A stretch of DNA of 64,000 nucleotides from Pseudodonghicola xiamenensis DSM 18339 (GTDB taxonomy: Bacteria; Pseudomonadota; Alphaproteobacteria; Rhodobacterales; Rhodobacteraceae): NCBI RefSeq assembly GCF_000429365.1, contig NZ_AUBS01000004.1, forward strand, positions 186,001 to 250,000. The letters are read 5' to 3'. Both the position numbers and the translations under genes were made by a program. This document shows positions 16,124 to 27,219 of this stretch, piece after piece. Numbering within the stretch: the first letter of the stretch is position 1; every line of letters starts with the position of its first letter. A model generated the notes under the pieces. That model was not told the DNA's origin and did not search any database. It was given only the letters and a program-made list of their open reading frames with translations.

Positions 16124-17095
16124 ATGAGTGGGCTTCTGGCATTGCTGGATGATGTGGCCGGGTTGGCCAAGGTGGCGGCGGCCTCGGTCGACGATGTTGC
16201 AGGCTATGCCTCCAAGGCGGGGGCCAAGGCCGCCGGCGCGGTGATCGACGATGCCGCAGTCACGCCGAAATACGTCCATGGTTTCGAGGCCAGCCGAGAG
16301 CTGCCGATAATCTGGCGGATCACCAAGGGATCGTTCCGCAACAAGTTGGTGTTCCTGCTGCCGATCGCTCTTTTGCTGTCGAGCTTTGCACCGGGGGCGA
16401 TCGCGCCGCTGCTGATGCTGGGCGGCGGATACCTGTGTTTCGAGGGGGCGGAGAAAATCCTCCATGCGATCCGACCGCATGGCGCGGCGACGCGGGATCA
16501 GGAACCGCCCGCCGATCCGGCCCATCTTGAGGAACAGAAGGCCACCGGTGCGATCAAGACCGATTTCATCCTTTCGGCCGAGATCATGACCATCGCCCTG
16601 TCCGAGATCCCGCAGGCCGGGCTGCTGGTCGAGGCTGCGGCCCTGGCCATCGTGGCGATCGGGATCACCGTGGTGGTCTATGGCGCGGTGGCGCTGATCG
16701 TGAAGGCCGACGATGTCGGGCTGCATCTGGCCGCCCGGGGGCGGCTGGCGGTGACCCGGGCCTTCGGGCGCGGGCTGGTGCGGGGAATGCCGGGATTCAT
16801 GCGCGGGCTCAGTATCGTGGGGACGGCGGCAATGCTCTGGGTCGGCGGGTCGATCATCGTCCATGGGTTGGGGGAACTGGGCTGGCATCTGCCTGAAGAG
16901 CTGATCCACCAGGTTGCGCTCGCCGCCGGGGCGGTCGTGCCCGAGGCGGCCGTTGCCGCGATGGAATGGACCAGCAAGGCGGCGCTTGACGGCATATTGG
17001 GGCTGGCGCTTGGGTTTGTGCTGGTGCCAGTGATAACCGGGGCGATCGCACCGCTCTGGCGGGCTGTGACCGGCGCCAAGCCCGGCGCGCATTGA
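16124..17095 (+). CDS. DUF808 (YedI-like) inner-membrane protein
   Basis: A 323-residue multi-pass membrane protein. The N-terminus MSGLLALLDDVAGLAKVAAAS and DDAAVTPKYVHGF are hallmarks of DUF808. Hydrophobic stretches lie at about residues 77-105, 162-197, 229-249 and 281-307. YedI-type proteins are of unknown function. The start at 16124 matches the family N-terminus; the upstream extension to 16064 has no ribosome site. It is divergent from gap and converges on gltA, where a palindromic terminator lies between. Confidence 0.85.
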   Translation: MSGLLALLDDVAGLAKVAAASVDDVAGYASKAGAKAAGAVIDDAAVTPKYVHGFEASRELPIIWRITKGSFRNKLVFLLPIALLLSSFAPGAIAPLLMLGGGYLCFEGAEKILHAIRPHGAATRDQEPPADPAHLEEQKATGAIKTDFILSAEIMTIALSEIPQAGLLVEAAALAIVAIGITVVVYGAVALIVKADDVGLHLAARGRLAVTRAFGRGLVRGMPGFMRGLSIVGTAAMLWVGGSIIVHGLGELGWHLPEELIHQVALAAGAVVPEAAVAAMEWTSKAALDGILGLALGFVLVPVITGAIAPLWRAVTGAKPGAH

Positions 17096-17234
17096 GCTTT
17101 GACGGGCAGGGGCCTGGCATCCGCCGATATCGGGCGCCGCCTTCCCCAGACGGCCAAGGGCGCGCGGGGCATCTTCCGGCCGGTCCGGAGCGGCCAGCAA
17201 GCGGGACAAGGCGCATTTGCGATCCGGTAAAACA

Positions 17235-17266
17235 AAACGCCCCGCGATATCGCGGGGCGTCTTTAT
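17235..17266 (-). terminator. Terminator between gltA and the DUF808 gene
   Basis: Perfect palindrome ACGCCCCGCGAT/ATCGCGGGGCGT (17237-17260). On the minus strand it is followed by TTTTGTTTT, ideal for ending gltA; on the plus strand by CTTTATT, so it probably works both ways. Confidence 0.88.
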
Positions 17267-17286
17267 TATGAAATCGAAGCCTTGGC

Positions 17287-18582
17287 TCAGCGCTTTTCGA
17301 TATCCACGTAGTCGCGCATGGTGTGACCCAGATAGAGCTGTCGCGGGCGACCGATTTTCATTTGCGGATCGGCCAGTTGCTCTTTCCATTGCGAGATCCA
17401 GCCCACGGTCCGCGACAGCGCGAAGATCGGGGTGAACATCGAGGTGGGGAAGCCCATCGCTTCGAGGATAATGCCCGAATAGAAATCCACGTTCGGGAAC
17501 AGCTTCTTATCGGCGAAATACGGATCTTCCAGCGCCTGCTTTTCCAGTTCCTTGGCAACTTGCAGGATCGGGTTGTCCTCGATCCCCAGCAGATCCAGGA
17601 CTTCGTCCGCCGACTGCTTCATGACCTTGGCGCGCGGGTCGAAGTTCTTGTAGACCCGGTGGCCGAAGCCCATCAGACGGAACGGATCGTTCTTGTCCTT
17701 GGCGCGTGCGATGAACTCGGGGATGCGATCGACGGTGCCGATTTCCTTCAGCATCTCCAGGCAGGCCTGGTTGGCGCCACCGTGGGCAGGGCCCCAGAGG
17801 CAGGCGATACCGGCGGCGATACAGGCGAAGGGGTTGGCGCCCGAAGAGGAGGCCAGACGCACGGTCGAGGTCGAGGCGTTCTGTTCGTGATCCGCATGCA
17901 GAGTGAAGATGCGGTCCATGGCACGGGCCAGGATCGGGTCGACCTCATAGGGTTCCGCCGGCACCGAGAAGCACATGTGCAGGAAGTTCGCCGCATAATC
18001 GAGATCGTTGCGCGGATAGACGAAGGGCTGGCCGATCGAATACTTATAGGCCCAGGCCGCGATCGTTGGCATCTTGGCGATCAGGCGATGCGAGGCGATC
18101 TCGCGCTGATGCGGGTCCGAGATGTCGGTGGAATCGTGATAGAAGGCCGACATGGCACCGACCACACCCACCATGGTCGCCATCGGGTGGGCGTCGCGGC
18201 GGAAGCCCCGGAAGAAATACTGCATCTGTTCGTGCAGCATCGTATGGCGGGTGATGGTGTTCTCGAACTTCTCCAGCTCGGCCGCGGTCGGCAGTTCGCC
18301 GTAGAGCAGCAGGAAACATACTTCGAGATAGTGGGATTTGCTGGCCAGTTGGTCGATCGGATAGCCACGATGCAGCAGCTCGCCCTTGTCACCGTCGATG
18401 AAGGTGATGGTGCTGTCGCAGCTTGCGGTCGAGGTATAGCCGGGATCGTAGGTGAAAACACCGGCTTGGCCATAAAGCTTGCGGATATCCAGCACATCAG
18501 GGCCAACCGTCGGTGACAGGAGCGGCAGGTCATAGGAATTGCCGTCCAGAGTCAGCGTGGCGGTTTTCTTCTCTTCAGTCAT
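17287..18582 (-). CDS. gltA: Citrate synthase (type II)
   Basis: A 431-residue enzyme that condenses acetyl-CoA with oxaloacetate at the entry of the TCA cycle. Features are the N-terminal beta domain of the Gram-negative type ([13 protein letters not shown], residues 10-22), [19 protein letters not shown], the active-site [14 protein letters not shown] (about 235-248), [15 protein letters not shown] (about 303-317) and the C-terminal [15 protein letters not shown]. Length fits hexameric type II enzymes. Its 112-base upstream region, between it and gltX on the same strand, holds a 7-bp inverted repeat GCACGGG/CCCGTGC (18604-18633) that may be an operator. Confidence 0.97.
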   Translation of the reverse strand: MTEEKKTATLTLDGNSYDLPLLSPTVGPDVLDIRKLYGQAGVFTYDPGYTSTASCDSTITFIDGDKGELLHRGYPIDQLASKSHYLEVCFLLLYGELPTAAELEKFENTITRHTMLHEQMQYFFRGFRRDAHPMATMVGVVGAMSAFYHDSTDISDPHQREIASHRLIAKMPTIAAWAYKYSIGQPFVYPRNDLDYAANFLHMCFSVPAEPYEVDPILARAMDRIFTLHADHEQNASTSTVRLASSSGANPFACIAAGIACLWGPAHGGANQACLEMLKEIGTVDRIPEFIARAKDKNDPFRLMGFGHRVYKNFDPRAKVMKQSADEVLDLLGIEDNPILQVAKELEKQALEDPYFADKKLFPNVDFYSGIILEAMGFPTSMFTPIFALSRTVGWISQWKEQLADPQMKIGRPRQLYLGHTMRDYVDIEKR

Positions 18583-18694
18583 TGAAGTCCCTTCCTGTTA
18601 ATAGCACGGGACTTGGAATGCCTTGGCCCGTGCGGACGTCCCAGCGCAAGGGCGCGCAGAGACGGTCTTCGTCTTCGCTGGGCGCGTTGTCCGG

Positions 18695-20113
18695 TCACTC
18701 CGATCCAACGCGTCCGGCAGCATCCTTGAGGCGGGCGATCGTTTCCTCACGGCCCAGTACAAGCATCATGTCGAATACCGAAGGCGTCACCGCGCGACCT
18801 GCCAGCGCAGCCCGGAGCGGGCCGGCGAGCTTGCCGAATTTGGTGCCATGGTCTTCGGCGAAAGCGCCCAGAGTCGCCTCCAGATCGTTTCGCGTCCAGC
18901 TAGCACTTTGCAGATGCGGCGTCAATTCAGACAGTATACCATTGGATACCGTTTCCAGCGCCTTCTGGGCCTTGGCGTCCGGTTCAACTGGCCGTTCCGT
19001 AAGGATAAAATGCGCTTTTTCCAGCAGTTCAGGAAAAGTGCGCGCCCGGTCCTTCAAGCAAAACATCGCTTTTTCCAGCCCGGTTTCCTGATCTTGTGAA
19101 AGGGCGGGAAGGCCGGCTGCGGCCAGATAGGCCACGATTTCGTGCCGCAAAGCGGCGTCATCGCTAACAGCGATATGCTGGCCGCAGAGATTCTCCAGCT
19201 TCTTCATGTCGAAACGCGCCGGGCTCTTGCCGATACCGGTCAGATCGAACCAGGCCTTGGCCTGATCGTCGGTAAAGAATTCGTCATCGCCATGTGACCA
19301 GCCCAGCCGGGCCAGATAGTTGCGCATGCCGGCGGCGGGAAAGCCCATGGCCTGATATTCCTGTGCCCCCAGGGCCCCGTGCCGTTTCGACAATTTCTTG
19401 CCGTCCGGTCCGTGGATCAGCGGGATATGCGCCCAGACCGGCACCTCCCAGCCCATGGCGTCATAGACCATCTGCTGACGTGCGGCGTTGTTCAAGTGGT
19501 CGTCGCCGCGGATCACATGGGTGATCCCCATGTCGTGATCGTCGACCACCACGGCCAGCATATAGACCGGGGTGCCGTCGGAGCGCAGCAGCACCATGTC
19601 GTCGAGCTGATCGTTGCGAATCGTCACATCGCCCTGGACCTGATCGTGGATCACCGTGGTGCCATCCTGCGGCGCCTTGATGCGGATGACATAGGGGCGG
19701 TCGGGATAGGTCGCGGGATCGGCATCGCGCCAGGGGCTGCGGAAGAGGGTGCTTTTGCCCTCGGCGCGCGCAGCCTCGCGGAAGCCGGCGATCTCCTCCT
19801 GGGTGGAGAAGCATTTATAGGCCTTGCCTTCGGCCAGAAGCTGCAGCGCCACTTCGGCGTGACGGGGGGCGCGTTCGAACTGGCTGATCGGTTCGCCATC
19901 CCAGTCGAGGCCGAGCCAGGTCAGCCCCTGCAGGATCGCCGCGGTCGCCTCTGGGGTCGAACGTTCGCGATCGGTGTCCTCGATCCGGAGCAGGAACTTG
20001 CCGCCCCGGCCGCGGGCGTAAAGCCAGTTGAAAAGCGCCGTGCGCGCGCCGCCGATATGCAGGAAACCGGTGGGCGAGGGGGCAAAGCGGGTGACGACCT
20101 GATCCGAGGACAT
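18695..20113 (-). CDS. gltX: Glutamyl-tRNA synthetase
   Basis: A 472-residue class I aminoacyl-tRNA synthetase charging tRNA-Glu. The HIGH-type motif is in [19 protein letters not shown] (residues 10-28) and the KMSKS-type motif is [11 protein letters not shown] (about 240). [11 protein letters not shown] (about 43) is typical of GluRS. Alphaproteobacteria often have two GluRS copies, so a non-discriminating role is possible; this cannot be read here. The ribosome-site region forms a small GNRA-loop hairpin (20120-20133). The comEC gene is divergent. Confidence 0.96.
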   Translation of the reverse strand: MSSDQVVTRFAPSPTGFLHIGGARTALFNWLYARGRGGKFLLRIEDTDRERSTPEATAAILQGLTWLGLDWDGEPISQFERAPRHAEVALQLLAEGKAYKCFSTQEEIAGFREAARAEGKSTLFRSPWRDADPATYPDRPYVIRIKAPQDGTTVIHDQVQGDVTIRNDQLDDMVLLRSDGTPVYMLAVVVDDHDMGITHVIRGDDHLNNAARQQMVYDAMGWEVPVWAHIPLIHGPDGKKLSKRHGALGAQEYQAMGFPAAGMRNYLARLGWSHGDDEFFTDDQAKAWFDLTGIGKSPARFDMKKLENLCGQHIAVSDDAALRHEIVAYLAAAGLPALSQDQETGLEKAMFCLKDRARTFPELLEKAHFILTERPVEPDAKAQKALETVSNGILSELTPHLQSASWTRNDLEATLGAFAEDHGTKFGKLAGPLRAALAGRAVTPSVFDMMLVLGREETIARLKDAAGRVGSE

Positions 20114-20119
20114 GAAGGT

Positions 20120-20133
20120 TTACCTTTCGGTAA
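20120..20133 (-). promoter_or_regulatory. Small hairpin over the gltX ribosome-binding site
   Basis: On the minus strand TTACC-GAAA-GGTAA: a 5-bp stem closed by a GAAA (GNRA) loop, ending seven bases before the gltX ATG. The AAGG of the likely ribosome site is partly in the stem. Confidence 0.35.
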
Positions 20134-20191
20134 CTTTAAAGGGGGTAGCATTTCACGGTCTGTCTAGCGGCAGGCAGAGCGGGGGGCAAGC

Positions 20192-22261
20192 ATGGGCGTT
20201 CTGAGCTTTTGGCATGCCCGGTCTGAGGCTGCGCTGGAAGGTCAGCGCGGATATCTGTTTCCCTGGGCGCCGGTGGCGCTGGGGCTTGGCATCGGGTTCT
20301 ATTTCCTCTGGCCGGGGGAGCCGGGGGGCGCGATCTATGCGGTGGCGCTGGCCCTCGGGACGGCGGGCGGTCTCTGGGCGCTGCTGCGCCCAGGGGGGCT
20401 GTCGGTACTGGGCGCCGGCGCGGCGCTGATCGCGCTGGGGCTGGGGCTGGCCGGCGCGCGCGCGCATCTGGTTGCGGCGCCGGTGCTGGGGTTTCGCTAT
20501 TATGGCCCGGTCGAGGGGCGGGTGATCGCGCTCGATCGTTCGGCCTCGGACGCGCTCAGGCTGACACTCGATCGGGTGCGGCTTGAGGACGTGGCGCCGG
20601 GGCGAACCCCGGCGCGGGTGCGCATCGCCCTGCATGGCGGTGCGGCTGACTGGCGCCCGCGCCCCGGGCTCCGGATCATGACCACCGCCCATCTCGCGCC
20701 GCCGGAGGGGCCGGCAGAGCCGGGCGGTTTCGACTTTCAGCGCCATGCCTGGTTCCAGCGGCTGGGGGCGGTGGGATATACCCGCGTGCCGGTTCTGATA
20801 GTAGCGCCGGCCGAAGGGGCGCGGTTGGCCGCCTTTCGGATGGCAATTGCGGCGCGGGTCCGGGCCGTGCTCCCCGGCGATCTGGGCGGTTTCGCCGCCG
20901 CCGTCACTACCGGAGACCGCAGTGGGGTGAGCCTTGAGACGCTGCAAGCGCTGCGCGACAGCAACCTGGCGCATCTGCTGGCGATTTCCGGCCTGCACAT
21001 GGGGTTACTGTCGGGGTTTGTTTTCGCTGCGCTGCGCTTCGGGCTGGCGCTGATCCCGGCGTTGGCACTGCGGTTGCCGGTGCGTCGGATCGCTGCCGCG
21101 GGGGCGCTGGTGGCGGCGGCAGGCTATCTGGCGCTGTCGGGCGGCGGCGTCGCGACCCAGCGCGCCTTCGTGATGACTGCGGTGGTGCTGGGGGCGCTGA
21201 TGGTCGATCGTCGGGCGCTGTCGCTGCGCGCGGTGGCGCTGGCGGCGCTGATCCTGTTGATGCTGCGCCCCGAAAGCCTGCTGAGCCCGGGGTTCCAGAT
21301 GTCCTTTGCCGCCACCACCGCGCTGATCGCGGTCTTCGGGGCCCTGCGCGATGGGAGGTTGAGCCTGGGGCCGTCTTGGCTGGCGCCGGTCACGGGCGTG
21401 GTCCTGTCGTCTTTCGTGGCCGGGCTGGCCACTGCGCCGGTCGGAGCGGCACAGTTCAACACGCTGTCGCATTACGGGCTGGTGGCCAATCTGCTGGCAG
21501 TGCCGGTGATGGGGCTGATGGTGATCCCGGCGGCGGTGCTGGCGGCCTGTCTGGCGCCTGTCGGTCTGGCCGGTTGGGGGCTGTGGCTGATGGGGCTGGG
21601 GCTGCGCTGGATCCTCGCTGTCGCCCATGGGGTGGCGGATCTGCCCGGCGCCACCGGTCATCTGGTCACGCCAGGGCCCTGGGTGCTGCCCCTCTTCGCC
21701 GCCGGCGCGCTTGTCCTTTGCCTCTGGCGGGGGCGCGGGCGGCTCATCGGGGTGGGCCCGGTGGCGTTGGCCGTTCTGTTGTGGGCCGGGGCGGAACGCC
21801 CGGCGGTGCTGATTTCCGCGGATGGCGGGCTGGTGGGGGTGATGACGGAGCGCGGCCGGGCGCTGAGCAAGCCGCGCGGGGCCGGTTTCGTCGCGGGCAT
21901 ATGGCTGGAAAACGATGGCGACGGGGCCGATCAACCGGCGGCGGCGGCGCGCTGGCCCGCGGCGCAGGGCAAGCTGAGGGTGGCCGAAACCTCGGGCCTG
22001 CGCATCCTTCATGTCACCGGCAAGGGGGCGGCGGCGGAGCTGACCGCCTGCAACAAGGCAGAGGTTGTGGTGTCAGCGCTGCCCCTGACGCTCGAAGGGG
22101 ATTGTCTGCAGTTCGACCCGATACGCTTGCGCCAGACCGGCGCGGTGGCGCTTGGGGAGACCGGCATGTGGCTGAGCCGCGATCCGACGCGTGCCCGGCT
22201 CTGGTCGGGCGCAGGCGTATCGGGTCGGAGACAGGCCCATAGCCCGGGGCGGGATCAATAG
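20192..22261 (+). CDS. comEC: ComEC/Rec2 family competence membrane protein
   Basis: A 689-residue multi-pass protein related to ComEC, the inner-membrane channel for transforming DNA. It has the N-terminal two-helix plus DUF4131-like part ([15 protein letters not shown], about residue 103), and the Competence core with [29 protein letters not shown] (given by its ends: [10 protein letters not shown] at about 253, SGLHMG at about 266), followed by many transmembrane segments. The C-terminal metallo-beta-lactamase-like domain of full ComEC is absent or vestigial, as in many Rhodobacterales. No other competence gene is in the window. The stop overlaps the lexA stop by seven bases (tail to tail). 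Confidence 0.88.
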   Translation: MGVLSFWHARSEAALEGQRGYLFPWAPVALGLGIGFYFLWPGEPGGAIYAVALALGTAGGLWALLRPGGLSVLGAGAALIALGLGLAGARAHLVAAPVLGFRYYGPVEGRVIALDRSASDALRLTLDRVRLEDVAPGRTPARVRIALHGGAADWRPRPGLRIMTTAHLAPPEGPAEPGGFDFQRHAWFQRLGAVGYTRVPVLIVAPAEGARLAAFRMAIAARVRAVLPGDLGGFAAAVTTGDRSGVSLETLQALRDSNLAHLLAISGLHMGLLSGFVFAALRFGLALIPALALRLPVRRIAAAGALVAAAGYLALSGGGVATQRAFVMTAVVLGALMVDRRALSLRAVALAALILLMLRPESLLSPGFQMSFAATTALIAVFGALRDGRLSLGPSWLAPVTGVVLSSFVAGLATAPVGAAQFNTLSHYGLVANLLAVPVMGLMVIPAAVLAACLAPVGLAGWGLWLMGLGLRWILAVAHGVADLPGATGHLVTPGPWVLPLFAAGALVLCLWRGRGRLIGVGPVALAVLLWAGAERPAVLISADGGLVGVMTERGRALSKPRGAGFVAGIWLENDGDGADQPAAAARWPAAQGKLRVAETSGLRILHVTGKGAAAELTACNKAEVVVSALPLTLEGDCLQFDPIRLRQTGAVALGETGMWLSRDPTRARLWSGAGVSGRRQAHSPGRDQ

Positions 22262-22959
22262 CTGCGGATCAATCCGACCAGCCGGCCCTGCACCTTGACG
22301 CGATCTTCCGGCAGCACGCGGGGTTCATACGCCGGGTTGGCGGCTTCCAGCGCGATCGAGCGGCCCTTACGGAAAAAGCGTTTCAGCGTCGCCTCGCTAT
22401 CATCCACCAGCGCCACCACGATATCACCGTTCTGGGCATCCTCGGCCTCGCGGATGATCACCACGTCGCCATCGTTGATCCCGGCCTCGATCATCGAGTC
22501 GCCCTTGACCTCCAACGCATAATGCTCTCCCTTCGAGGAGAGCATCGCGCTTGGCACAGCGACATGGCTGCTGACTTCATTGATCGCCTCGATCGGCACA
22601 CCGGCGGCGATCCGGCCCATCATCGGCAATTCGATCGCGTAATGTTCCACCGGTTCGGAATTGGCGGCGCGCGGCACGGCCTCACGGTCGCCCGGGATGA
22701 CCTGAGGTGTGAAGCCGCCGCTCAGCGCCGCATCGCCGCCCAGACTGTCGGGCAGCCTGACGATCTCGATGGCACGGGCGCGGTGGGCGAGGCGGCGGAT
22801 GAAGCCCCTTTCCTCAAGCGCGGTAATCAGCCGGTGGATGCCGGATTTCGAACGGAGATCCAGCGCCACCTTCATTTCGTCGAAACTGGGCGGAACCCCG
22901 TCGCGCTGCACGCGCTTATGGATGAATTCCAGCAAATCCAATTGCTTCCGGGTCAGCAT
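22255..22959 (-). CDS. lexA: SOS repressor LexA
   Basis: A 234-residue repressor of the SOS response. The N-terminal winged helix starts [16 protein letters not shown] and contains [23 protein letters not shown] (given in part). The self-cleavage site is Ala119-Gly120 in [11 protein letters not shown], with catalytic Ser155 ([11 protein letters not shown]) and Lys193 (TLKRFF). The start at 22959 matches the family; a GTG at 22968 is in frame but overlaps the ribosome site (GGGAGG, eight bases from the ATG). A perfect alphaproteobacterial SOS box lies 33-47 bases upstream, so autoregulation is expected. Downstream of the trp/moa operon on the same strand. Confidence 0.97.
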   Translation of the reverse strand: MLTRKQLDLLEFIHKRVQRDGVPPSFDEMKVALDLRSKSGIHRLITALEERGFIRRLAHRARAIEIVRLPDSLGGDAALSGGFTPQVIPGDREAVPRAANSEPVEHYAIELPMMGRIAAGVPIEAINEVSSHVAVPSAMLSSKGEHYALEVKGDSMIEAGINDGDVVIIREAEDAQNGDIVVALVDDSEATLKRFFRKGRSIALEAANPAYEPRVLPEDRVKVQGRLVGLIRSY

Positions 22960-22991
22960 CCGCGCCACCTCCCAAACCTGCGTTTCGTTTT

Positions 22992-23006
22992 GTTCTACGC
23001 ATGTTC
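22992..23006 (-). promoter_or_regulatory. LexA-binding SOS box
   Basis: GTTCTACGCATGTTC, a perfect GTTC-N7-GTTC direct repeat, which is the known alphaproteobacterial LexA operator. It lies 33-47 bases upstream of the lexA start codon. Confidence 0.9.
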
Positions 23007-23074
23007 TTGTTTTGTGTCAACACACCGGGGTAACCCACGGGCATGGCGACACAAGTGGCCGGGCCTGCGGCCGG

Positions 23075-24250
23075 TCAGATCGGAAGATATTCCACCACCT
23101 CACCGGCGGCGCGGGCCGGATCGTTGCGGGGCCGGCGCAGCAACGCATTGGCGCCCGCCAGAATGGTGAGGAAAGAGCTGTCCTGATCGCTGGCGACACC
23201 GATCCAGCCCTGTTCGTTCACCTCGGCCCGCATGTAATGTTCGCGCGGGCCATTGGCCGGCAGATCCACGGCCAGTTCGGCCCGTTTCAGCCCCGGCGCC
23301 AACGCCCCGAGCCCCAGGATCGCCCGGATCATCGGCACCACGAAGACATGGCCGCAGACCATTGCGGAAACCGGATTGCCCGGCAGGCCGATCATGGCGG
23401 CACCGTTCAGTCGCCCGGCCATCAGCGGTTTACCCGGACGCATCAGAACCTTGTAGAAGGCGCGTTCCATTCCCAGAGCCTCGGCCACCTCGCCGACCAG
23501 ATCGTGATCGCCGACCGAGGCGCCGCCGATGGTGATCACCAGATCGGCGCCCGCCGCCAGGTCGAAGGCCATTTTAAGGGCGGCATGGTTGTCGCGCGCA
23601 ATCGGCAGCATGCGAACCTCGGCTCCGACCTCTTCGAACAGGGCCTTCAGCCCGAAGGTGTTCGAGGCGATGATCTGATCGGGGCCGGGGGTGTCGCCGG
23701 GCATCACCAATTCGTCCCCGGTCGAGATCAGCGCCACCACCGGCTTGCGATGGACCGGCACACGGTCGATGTTCATCGCCGCCAGCAGCGCCAGATCGTT
23801 CGGGCGCAGCAGGCGCGGCGCCGGCACCGTCAACCCGGCGCGGAAATCGCCACCCAGGGGGCGCACATTGTCACGGCTGCCCGGTTCATTGACGATGGTG
23901 ATCAGATTGCCGCTGCGGTTGATATCCTCTTGGATGACAACGAAATCCGCGCCTTCGGGCATCGGCGCGCCGGTAAAGATGCGAACGGCCTGGCCGGCCT
24001 GCACATGACCGTCAAAACGCCGTCCCGCGGCGGCTTCTCCGATCACCTTGAACATGGCGTGAAGCTGCACCTCGGCGGTCTTGACCGCGTAACCGTCCAT
24101 CGAAGAGGCAGCGAAGGGCGGCTGATCGCGCCGAGCGGCCACATCGCGAGCCAAGACCCGTCCTGCGGCCTCGATCAGCGCAACCTCTTCAACCGGGGTC
24201 GGAGCCGCCAGTTCGAACAATTTTGCGCGCGCTTCGTCTACCGTAATCAT
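23075..24250 (-). CDS. moeA: Molybdopterin molybdenumtransferase
   Basis: A 391-residue enzyme that inserts molybdate into adenylylated molybdopterin in the last step of molybdenum cofactor synthesis. The start [30 protein letters not shown] (about 41-56), [27 protein letters not shown] (about 174) and [13 protein letters not shown] (about 235-247) with GKPLMAGRL are family marks. Its start overlaps the moaC stop by ATGA, so it is the tail of the trpG-trpD-ung-trpC-moaC-moeA string and is translationally coupled to moaC. Confidence 0.95.
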   Translation of the reverse strand: MITVDEARAKLFELAAPTPVEEVALIEAAGRVLARDVAARRDQPPFAASSMDGYAVKTAEVQLHAMFKVIGEAAAGRRFDGHVQAGQAVRIFTGAPMPEGADFVVIQEDINRSGNLITIVNEPGSRDNVRPLGGDFRAGLTVPAPRLLRPNDLALLAAMNIDRVPVHRKPVVALISTGDELVMPGDTPGPDQIIASNTFGLKALFEEVGAEVRMLPIARDNHAALKMAFDLAAGADLVITIGGASVGDHDLVGEVAEALGMERAFYKVLMRPGKPLMAGRLNGAAMIGLPGNPVSAMVCGHVFVVPMIRAILGLGALAPGLKRAELAVDLPANGPREHYMRAEVNEQGWIGVASDQDSSFLTILAGANALLRRPRNDPARAAGEVVEYLPI

Positions 24251-24723
24251 TTCGCTTCGTACCGTCCTGATTTGCCACCGTCTTTCAGGATCACCCGGAT
24301 CCCGCCGATCTGCATGGCCTTGTCCACCGCCTTGACCATGTCATAGACGGTCAGCGCCGCAGTGCTGACGGCGGTCAGCGCCTCCATTTCCACGCCGGTA
24401 CGGCCACTGGTCTTGACCGTAGCCTCGATCCTGAGCCCCGGCAGCATTGGATCGGCGCTGAGTTCGACCGCCACCTTGGTGACGGGCAGAGGATGACACA
24501 GCGGGATCAGATCGGGCGTCTTCTTCGCCCCCATGATGCCGGCAAGCTGCGCCACGCCGATTACGTCACCCTTCTTGGCTCGGCCTTCGGTAATGATATC
24601 AAGTGTTTGTGGAGACATCTTGATGTGGCCTTCGGCCACGGCCACACGGGCGGTTTCCGCCTTGTCCGAGACATCGACCATCTGGGCGTTGCCCGAGGCG
24701 TCGAAATGGGTCAGCCCGCTCAC
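24247..24723 (-). CDS. moaC: Cyclic pyranopterin monophosphate synthase accessory protein MoaC
   Basis: A 158-residue enzyme that, with MoaA, forms cyclic pyranopterin monophosphate, the first molybdenum-cofactor intermediate. [18 protein letters not shown] (residues 4-21), [19 protein letters not shown] (given whole, about 69-87), [19 protein letters not shown] and [24 protein letters not shown] (in part) are diagnostic. The start is GTG at 24723, overlapping the trpC stop (ATGTGA arrangement); earlier in-frame Met codons would extend into trpC and have no family match. moaA is not in the window. Confidence 0.94.
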   Translation of the reverse strand: MSGLTHFDASGNAQMVDVSDKAETARVAVAEGHIKMSPQTLDIITEGRAKKGDVIGVAQLAGIMGAKKTPDLIPLCHPLPVTKVAVELSADPMLPGLRIEATVKTSGRTGVEMEALTAVSTAALTVYDMVKAVDKAMQIGGIRVILKDGGKSGRYEAK

Positions 24724-25538
24724 ATCATCCCCCCGGGGGCCACCAGCGGATTGGCCAGTAGATGGCGGGTGGCATCGGCCACGTCGTCCTGCCGCATCAG
24801 GCTTTCGCCGATCAGGAAGCACCGGGCGCCATAGCGGGCCATCTCGGCCAGATCCTCGGGGCTGTTCAAGCCGCTTTCGCTGACGATGGTGCGATCCGCC
24901 GGCACCAGCTTGGACAGTTTGCGCGAGGTGTCGAGCGTGGTCTCGAAGGTATGAAGATTGCGATTGTTGATGCCGATCAGCGGGCTTTTCAACAAGGTCG
25001 CGCGCTCCAGCTCGTCTTGGTCATGGACTTCGATCAGCACGCTCATGCCCCAGTCCATTGCGGTCTGCTCCAGCTCCTGCGCCAGGGCGTCAGAGACCGA
25101 GGCCATGATGATCAGGATGCAGTCGGCGCCAAGCGCGCGGGCCTCGACCACCTGATAGGGGTCGTACATGAAGTCCTTGCGCAGGGCCGGCAGATCGCAG
25201 GCGGCGCGGGCCTGGGTCAGAAATTCCTTGGCGCCCTGGAAGCTGGGCGTATCGGTCAGCACCGAGAGGCAGGTGGCGCCGCCGGCCTGATAGGCCTGGG
25301 CCAGCGCCGGCGGATCGAAATCGGGGCGGATCAGTCCCTTGGAGGGGCTGGCCTTCTTGATTTCGGCGATCAGCCCATAGCCGCTGCGGCTAGCCTGTTG
25401 CAGGGCCTCGGCGAAGGGGCGCACGGGGCTGGCGGCATGGGCTTCGGCCTCGACCTCGTCCAGCGGTTTTGCAGCCTTGTCGGCGGCCACTTCTTCCAGC
25501 TTATAGGCCTTGATGCGGTCAAGAACGGTTTCGGTCAT
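24720..25538 (-). CDS. trpC: Indole-3-glycerol phosphate synthase
   Basis: A 272-residue TIM-barrel enzyme of tryptophan synthesis that closes the indole ring from CdRP. Recognised by [21 protein letters not shown] (lysine pair of the active site, about residue 57), [30 protein letters not shown] (about 117), [18 protein letters not shown] and [12 protein letters not shown]. The start at 25538 has GGAGGG upstream. It overlaps ung by ATGA and moaC by ATGTGA, so it is translated in a coupled series. trpF, trpB and trpA are not in the window. Confidence 0.96.
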   Translation of the reverse strand: MTETVLDRIKAYKLEEVAADKAAKPLDEVEAEAHAASPVRPFAEALQQASRSGYGLIAEIKKASPSKGLIRPDFDPPALAQAYQAGGATCLSVLTDTPSFQGAKEFLTQARAACDLPALRKDFMYDPYQVVEARALGADCILIIMASVSDALAQELEQTAMDWGMSVLIEVHDQDELERATLLKSPLIGINNRNLHTFETTLDTSRKLSKLVPADRTIVSESGLNSPEDLAEMARYGARCFLIGESLMRQDDVADATRHLLANPLVAPGGMM

Positions 25539-26200
25539 GATCCCTCCTGGTTCGCCCAATTTATGGCGGTCTCGCCGCGTGCCTGCAACCATGCATTGAC
25601 CCGGGAAAACGGGTGCGAGCCGAAGAACCCGCGATAGGCCGACAGCGGCGAGGGGTGCGGCGTCTCGATCCTCAGGTGGTCGGGGTTGGTCATCCGGCCC
25701 CCGAGCTTTTGCGCCGGCTTGCCCCAGAGCAGCAGCGCCCGGGGGCGGTCATCAAGCCGGGCCAGGATCTGGTGAATGAGCGGTGTCCATCCGATCGCCT
25801 TGTGACCGTGGGCGCGGCCCTGTGGCACGCTGAGCGCGGTGTTCAGCAGCAAGACCCCCTGATCGGCCCAGTCCGACAGGTCGCTGGTGTGACGCTTCTC
25901 GTTAAGATCGGCCTCCAGCTCCTTGAAAATATTTCCAAGGCTGTCGAGGGGGCCGCCAAAGTCGGCGGGGATCGAAAAGGCCAGCCCATCGGCCTTGCCC
26001 GGGGTGTGATAGGGATCCTGGCCCAGGACCAGCACCTTCACCGCGTCGGGCTGGGTACGTTCCAGGGCGGCGAAGATGCGGTCTTCGGGCGGGAACACCG
26101 GATCGGTCTCGGCTGTCAGCCGCGCCTCTACCGCGGGAAGGTCGGCGCGGAAGAACGGCAGATCGGCCCAGGCCCCGAGGCGTGACAGGTCCAGTGTCAT
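25535..26200 (-). CDS. ung: Uracil-DNA glycosylase, family 1
   Basis: A 221-residue base-excision-repair enzyme that removes uracil from DNA. Family 1 motifs are intact: [20 protein letters not shown] (catalytic Asp62), [17 protein letters not shown] (117-133) and [18 protein letters not shown] (His182 in the substrate loop). Unusually it sits inside the tryptophan genes: its start overlaps the trpD stop and its stop overlaps the trpC start, each by ATGA. It is therefore tied to trp transcription and translation. Codon use looks like its neighbours, so the insertion is not obviously recent. Confidence 0.96.
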   Translation of the reverse strand: MTLDLSRLGAWADLPFFRADLPAVEARLTAETDPVFPPEDRIFAALERTQPDAVKVLVLGQDPYHTPGKADGLAFSIPADFGGPLDSLGNIFKELEADLNEKRHTSDLSDWADQGVLLLNTALSVPQGRAHGHKAIGWTPLIHQILARLDDRPRALLLWGKPAQKLGGRMTNPDHLRIETPHPSPLSAYRGFFGSHPFSRVNAWLQARGETAINWANQEGS

Positions 26201-27219
26201 TCCGTCTCTTGCGTGATGCGGGCCAATTGATCGACCTTGCGCTTGGCGCCGCCGCTGTCAATGCTTTCGCGTGCCGCCATCACGCCGGCGCGCAGATCGG
26301 GCGCCGCGCCAGCGATCACCAGGGCGGCGGCGGAATTCAGCAGCACCGCATCGCGATAGGCCGATTGTTCGCCCGCCAGCAGTGCGGCGAAGGCCCGGGC
26401 ATTCTCCTTCGGGGTGCCGCCGACGATCTCCTCAAAGGGATGAACGGGCAGGCCGGCGTCCTCCGGATGCAGCTCGACTTCGCGGACCGATCCGTCCTCT
26501 TCCAGCGCGGCGACCCAGCTCACCCCGGTGATGGTCAGCTCGTCCGTGCCGTCCGAGCCATGCACCAGCCAGGCGTGTTCGGACCCAAGCCGGCCCAGGG
26601 TTTCCGCCATTGGCCGGATCAGCGCGCGGGAGAATGTGCCGGTCAGCTGCCGCTTGACGCCGGCGGGGTTGGTCAGCGGCCCGAGGATGTTGAAGATCGT
26701 GCGGGTGCCCAGTTCGGTGCGGGCGGGGCCGACATGGGCCATTGCCGGGTGGTGCATCGGCGCCATCATGAAGCCGATGCCGGCCTCGGCCAGGGCGCGT
26801 TCGACGATGGCGGGGCCCACCATGGTCTTGATGCCCATCTCGCTCATCGCGTCGGCGGAACCGGATTTCGACGACAGGTTGCGGTTGCCGTGCTTGGCCA
26901 CCGGCACGCCGGCGCCTGCCACCACGAAGGCGGTCGCGGTCGAGATGTTCAGCGTGCCCTTGCCGTCGCCACCGGTGCCGACGATGTCGATGGCGCCCTT
27001 AGGTGCTGCGACCATATGGCATTTGGCACGCATCGCGGCGGCGGCGGCGGTATATTCATCGACCGTCTCGCCGCGCGTGCGCAGGGCCATCAACAGGCCG
27101 CCGATCTGGGCCGGCGTCGCCTCGCCGTCGAACAGGATGGTAAAGGCGGTGGTGGCCTCTTCGGTGGTCAATGGCCGGTCGGCCGCCGCGCCGATCAGGG
27201 GTTTCAGGGCGTCGCTCAT
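26197..27219 (-). CDS. trpD: Anthranilate phosphoribosyltransferase
   Basis: A 340-residue enzyme that joins PRPP to anthranilate, the second step of tryptophan synthesis. Diagnostic parts are [20 protein letters not shown] (about 79-98), [19 protein letters not shown] (about 105-123), [13 protein letters not shown] and [15 protein letters not shown]. It overlaps trpG upstream and ung downstream by ATGA, so all three are coupled. Length is normal. Confidence 0.96.
   Translation of the reverse strand: MSDALKPLIGAAADRPLTTEEATTAFTILFDGEATPAQIGGLLMALRTRGETVDEYTAAAAAMRAKCHMVAAPKGAIDIVGTGGDGKGTLNISTATAFVVAGAGVPVAKHGNRNLSSKSGSADAMSEMGIKTMVGPAIVERALAEAGIGFMMAPMHHPAMAHVGPARTELGTRTIFNILGPLTNPAGVKRQLTGTFSRALIRPMAETLGRLGSEHAWLVHGSDGTDELTITGVSWVAALEEDGSVREVELHPEDAGLPVHPFEEIVGGTPKENARAFAALLAGEQSAYRDAVLLNSAAALVIAGAAPDLRAGVMAARESIDSGGAKRKVDQLARITQETE

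Noticed and set aside
20153-22012. Antisense frames to comEC.
   Set aside because: They are Arg/Gln/Pro-rich shadows without starts supported by ribosome sites.
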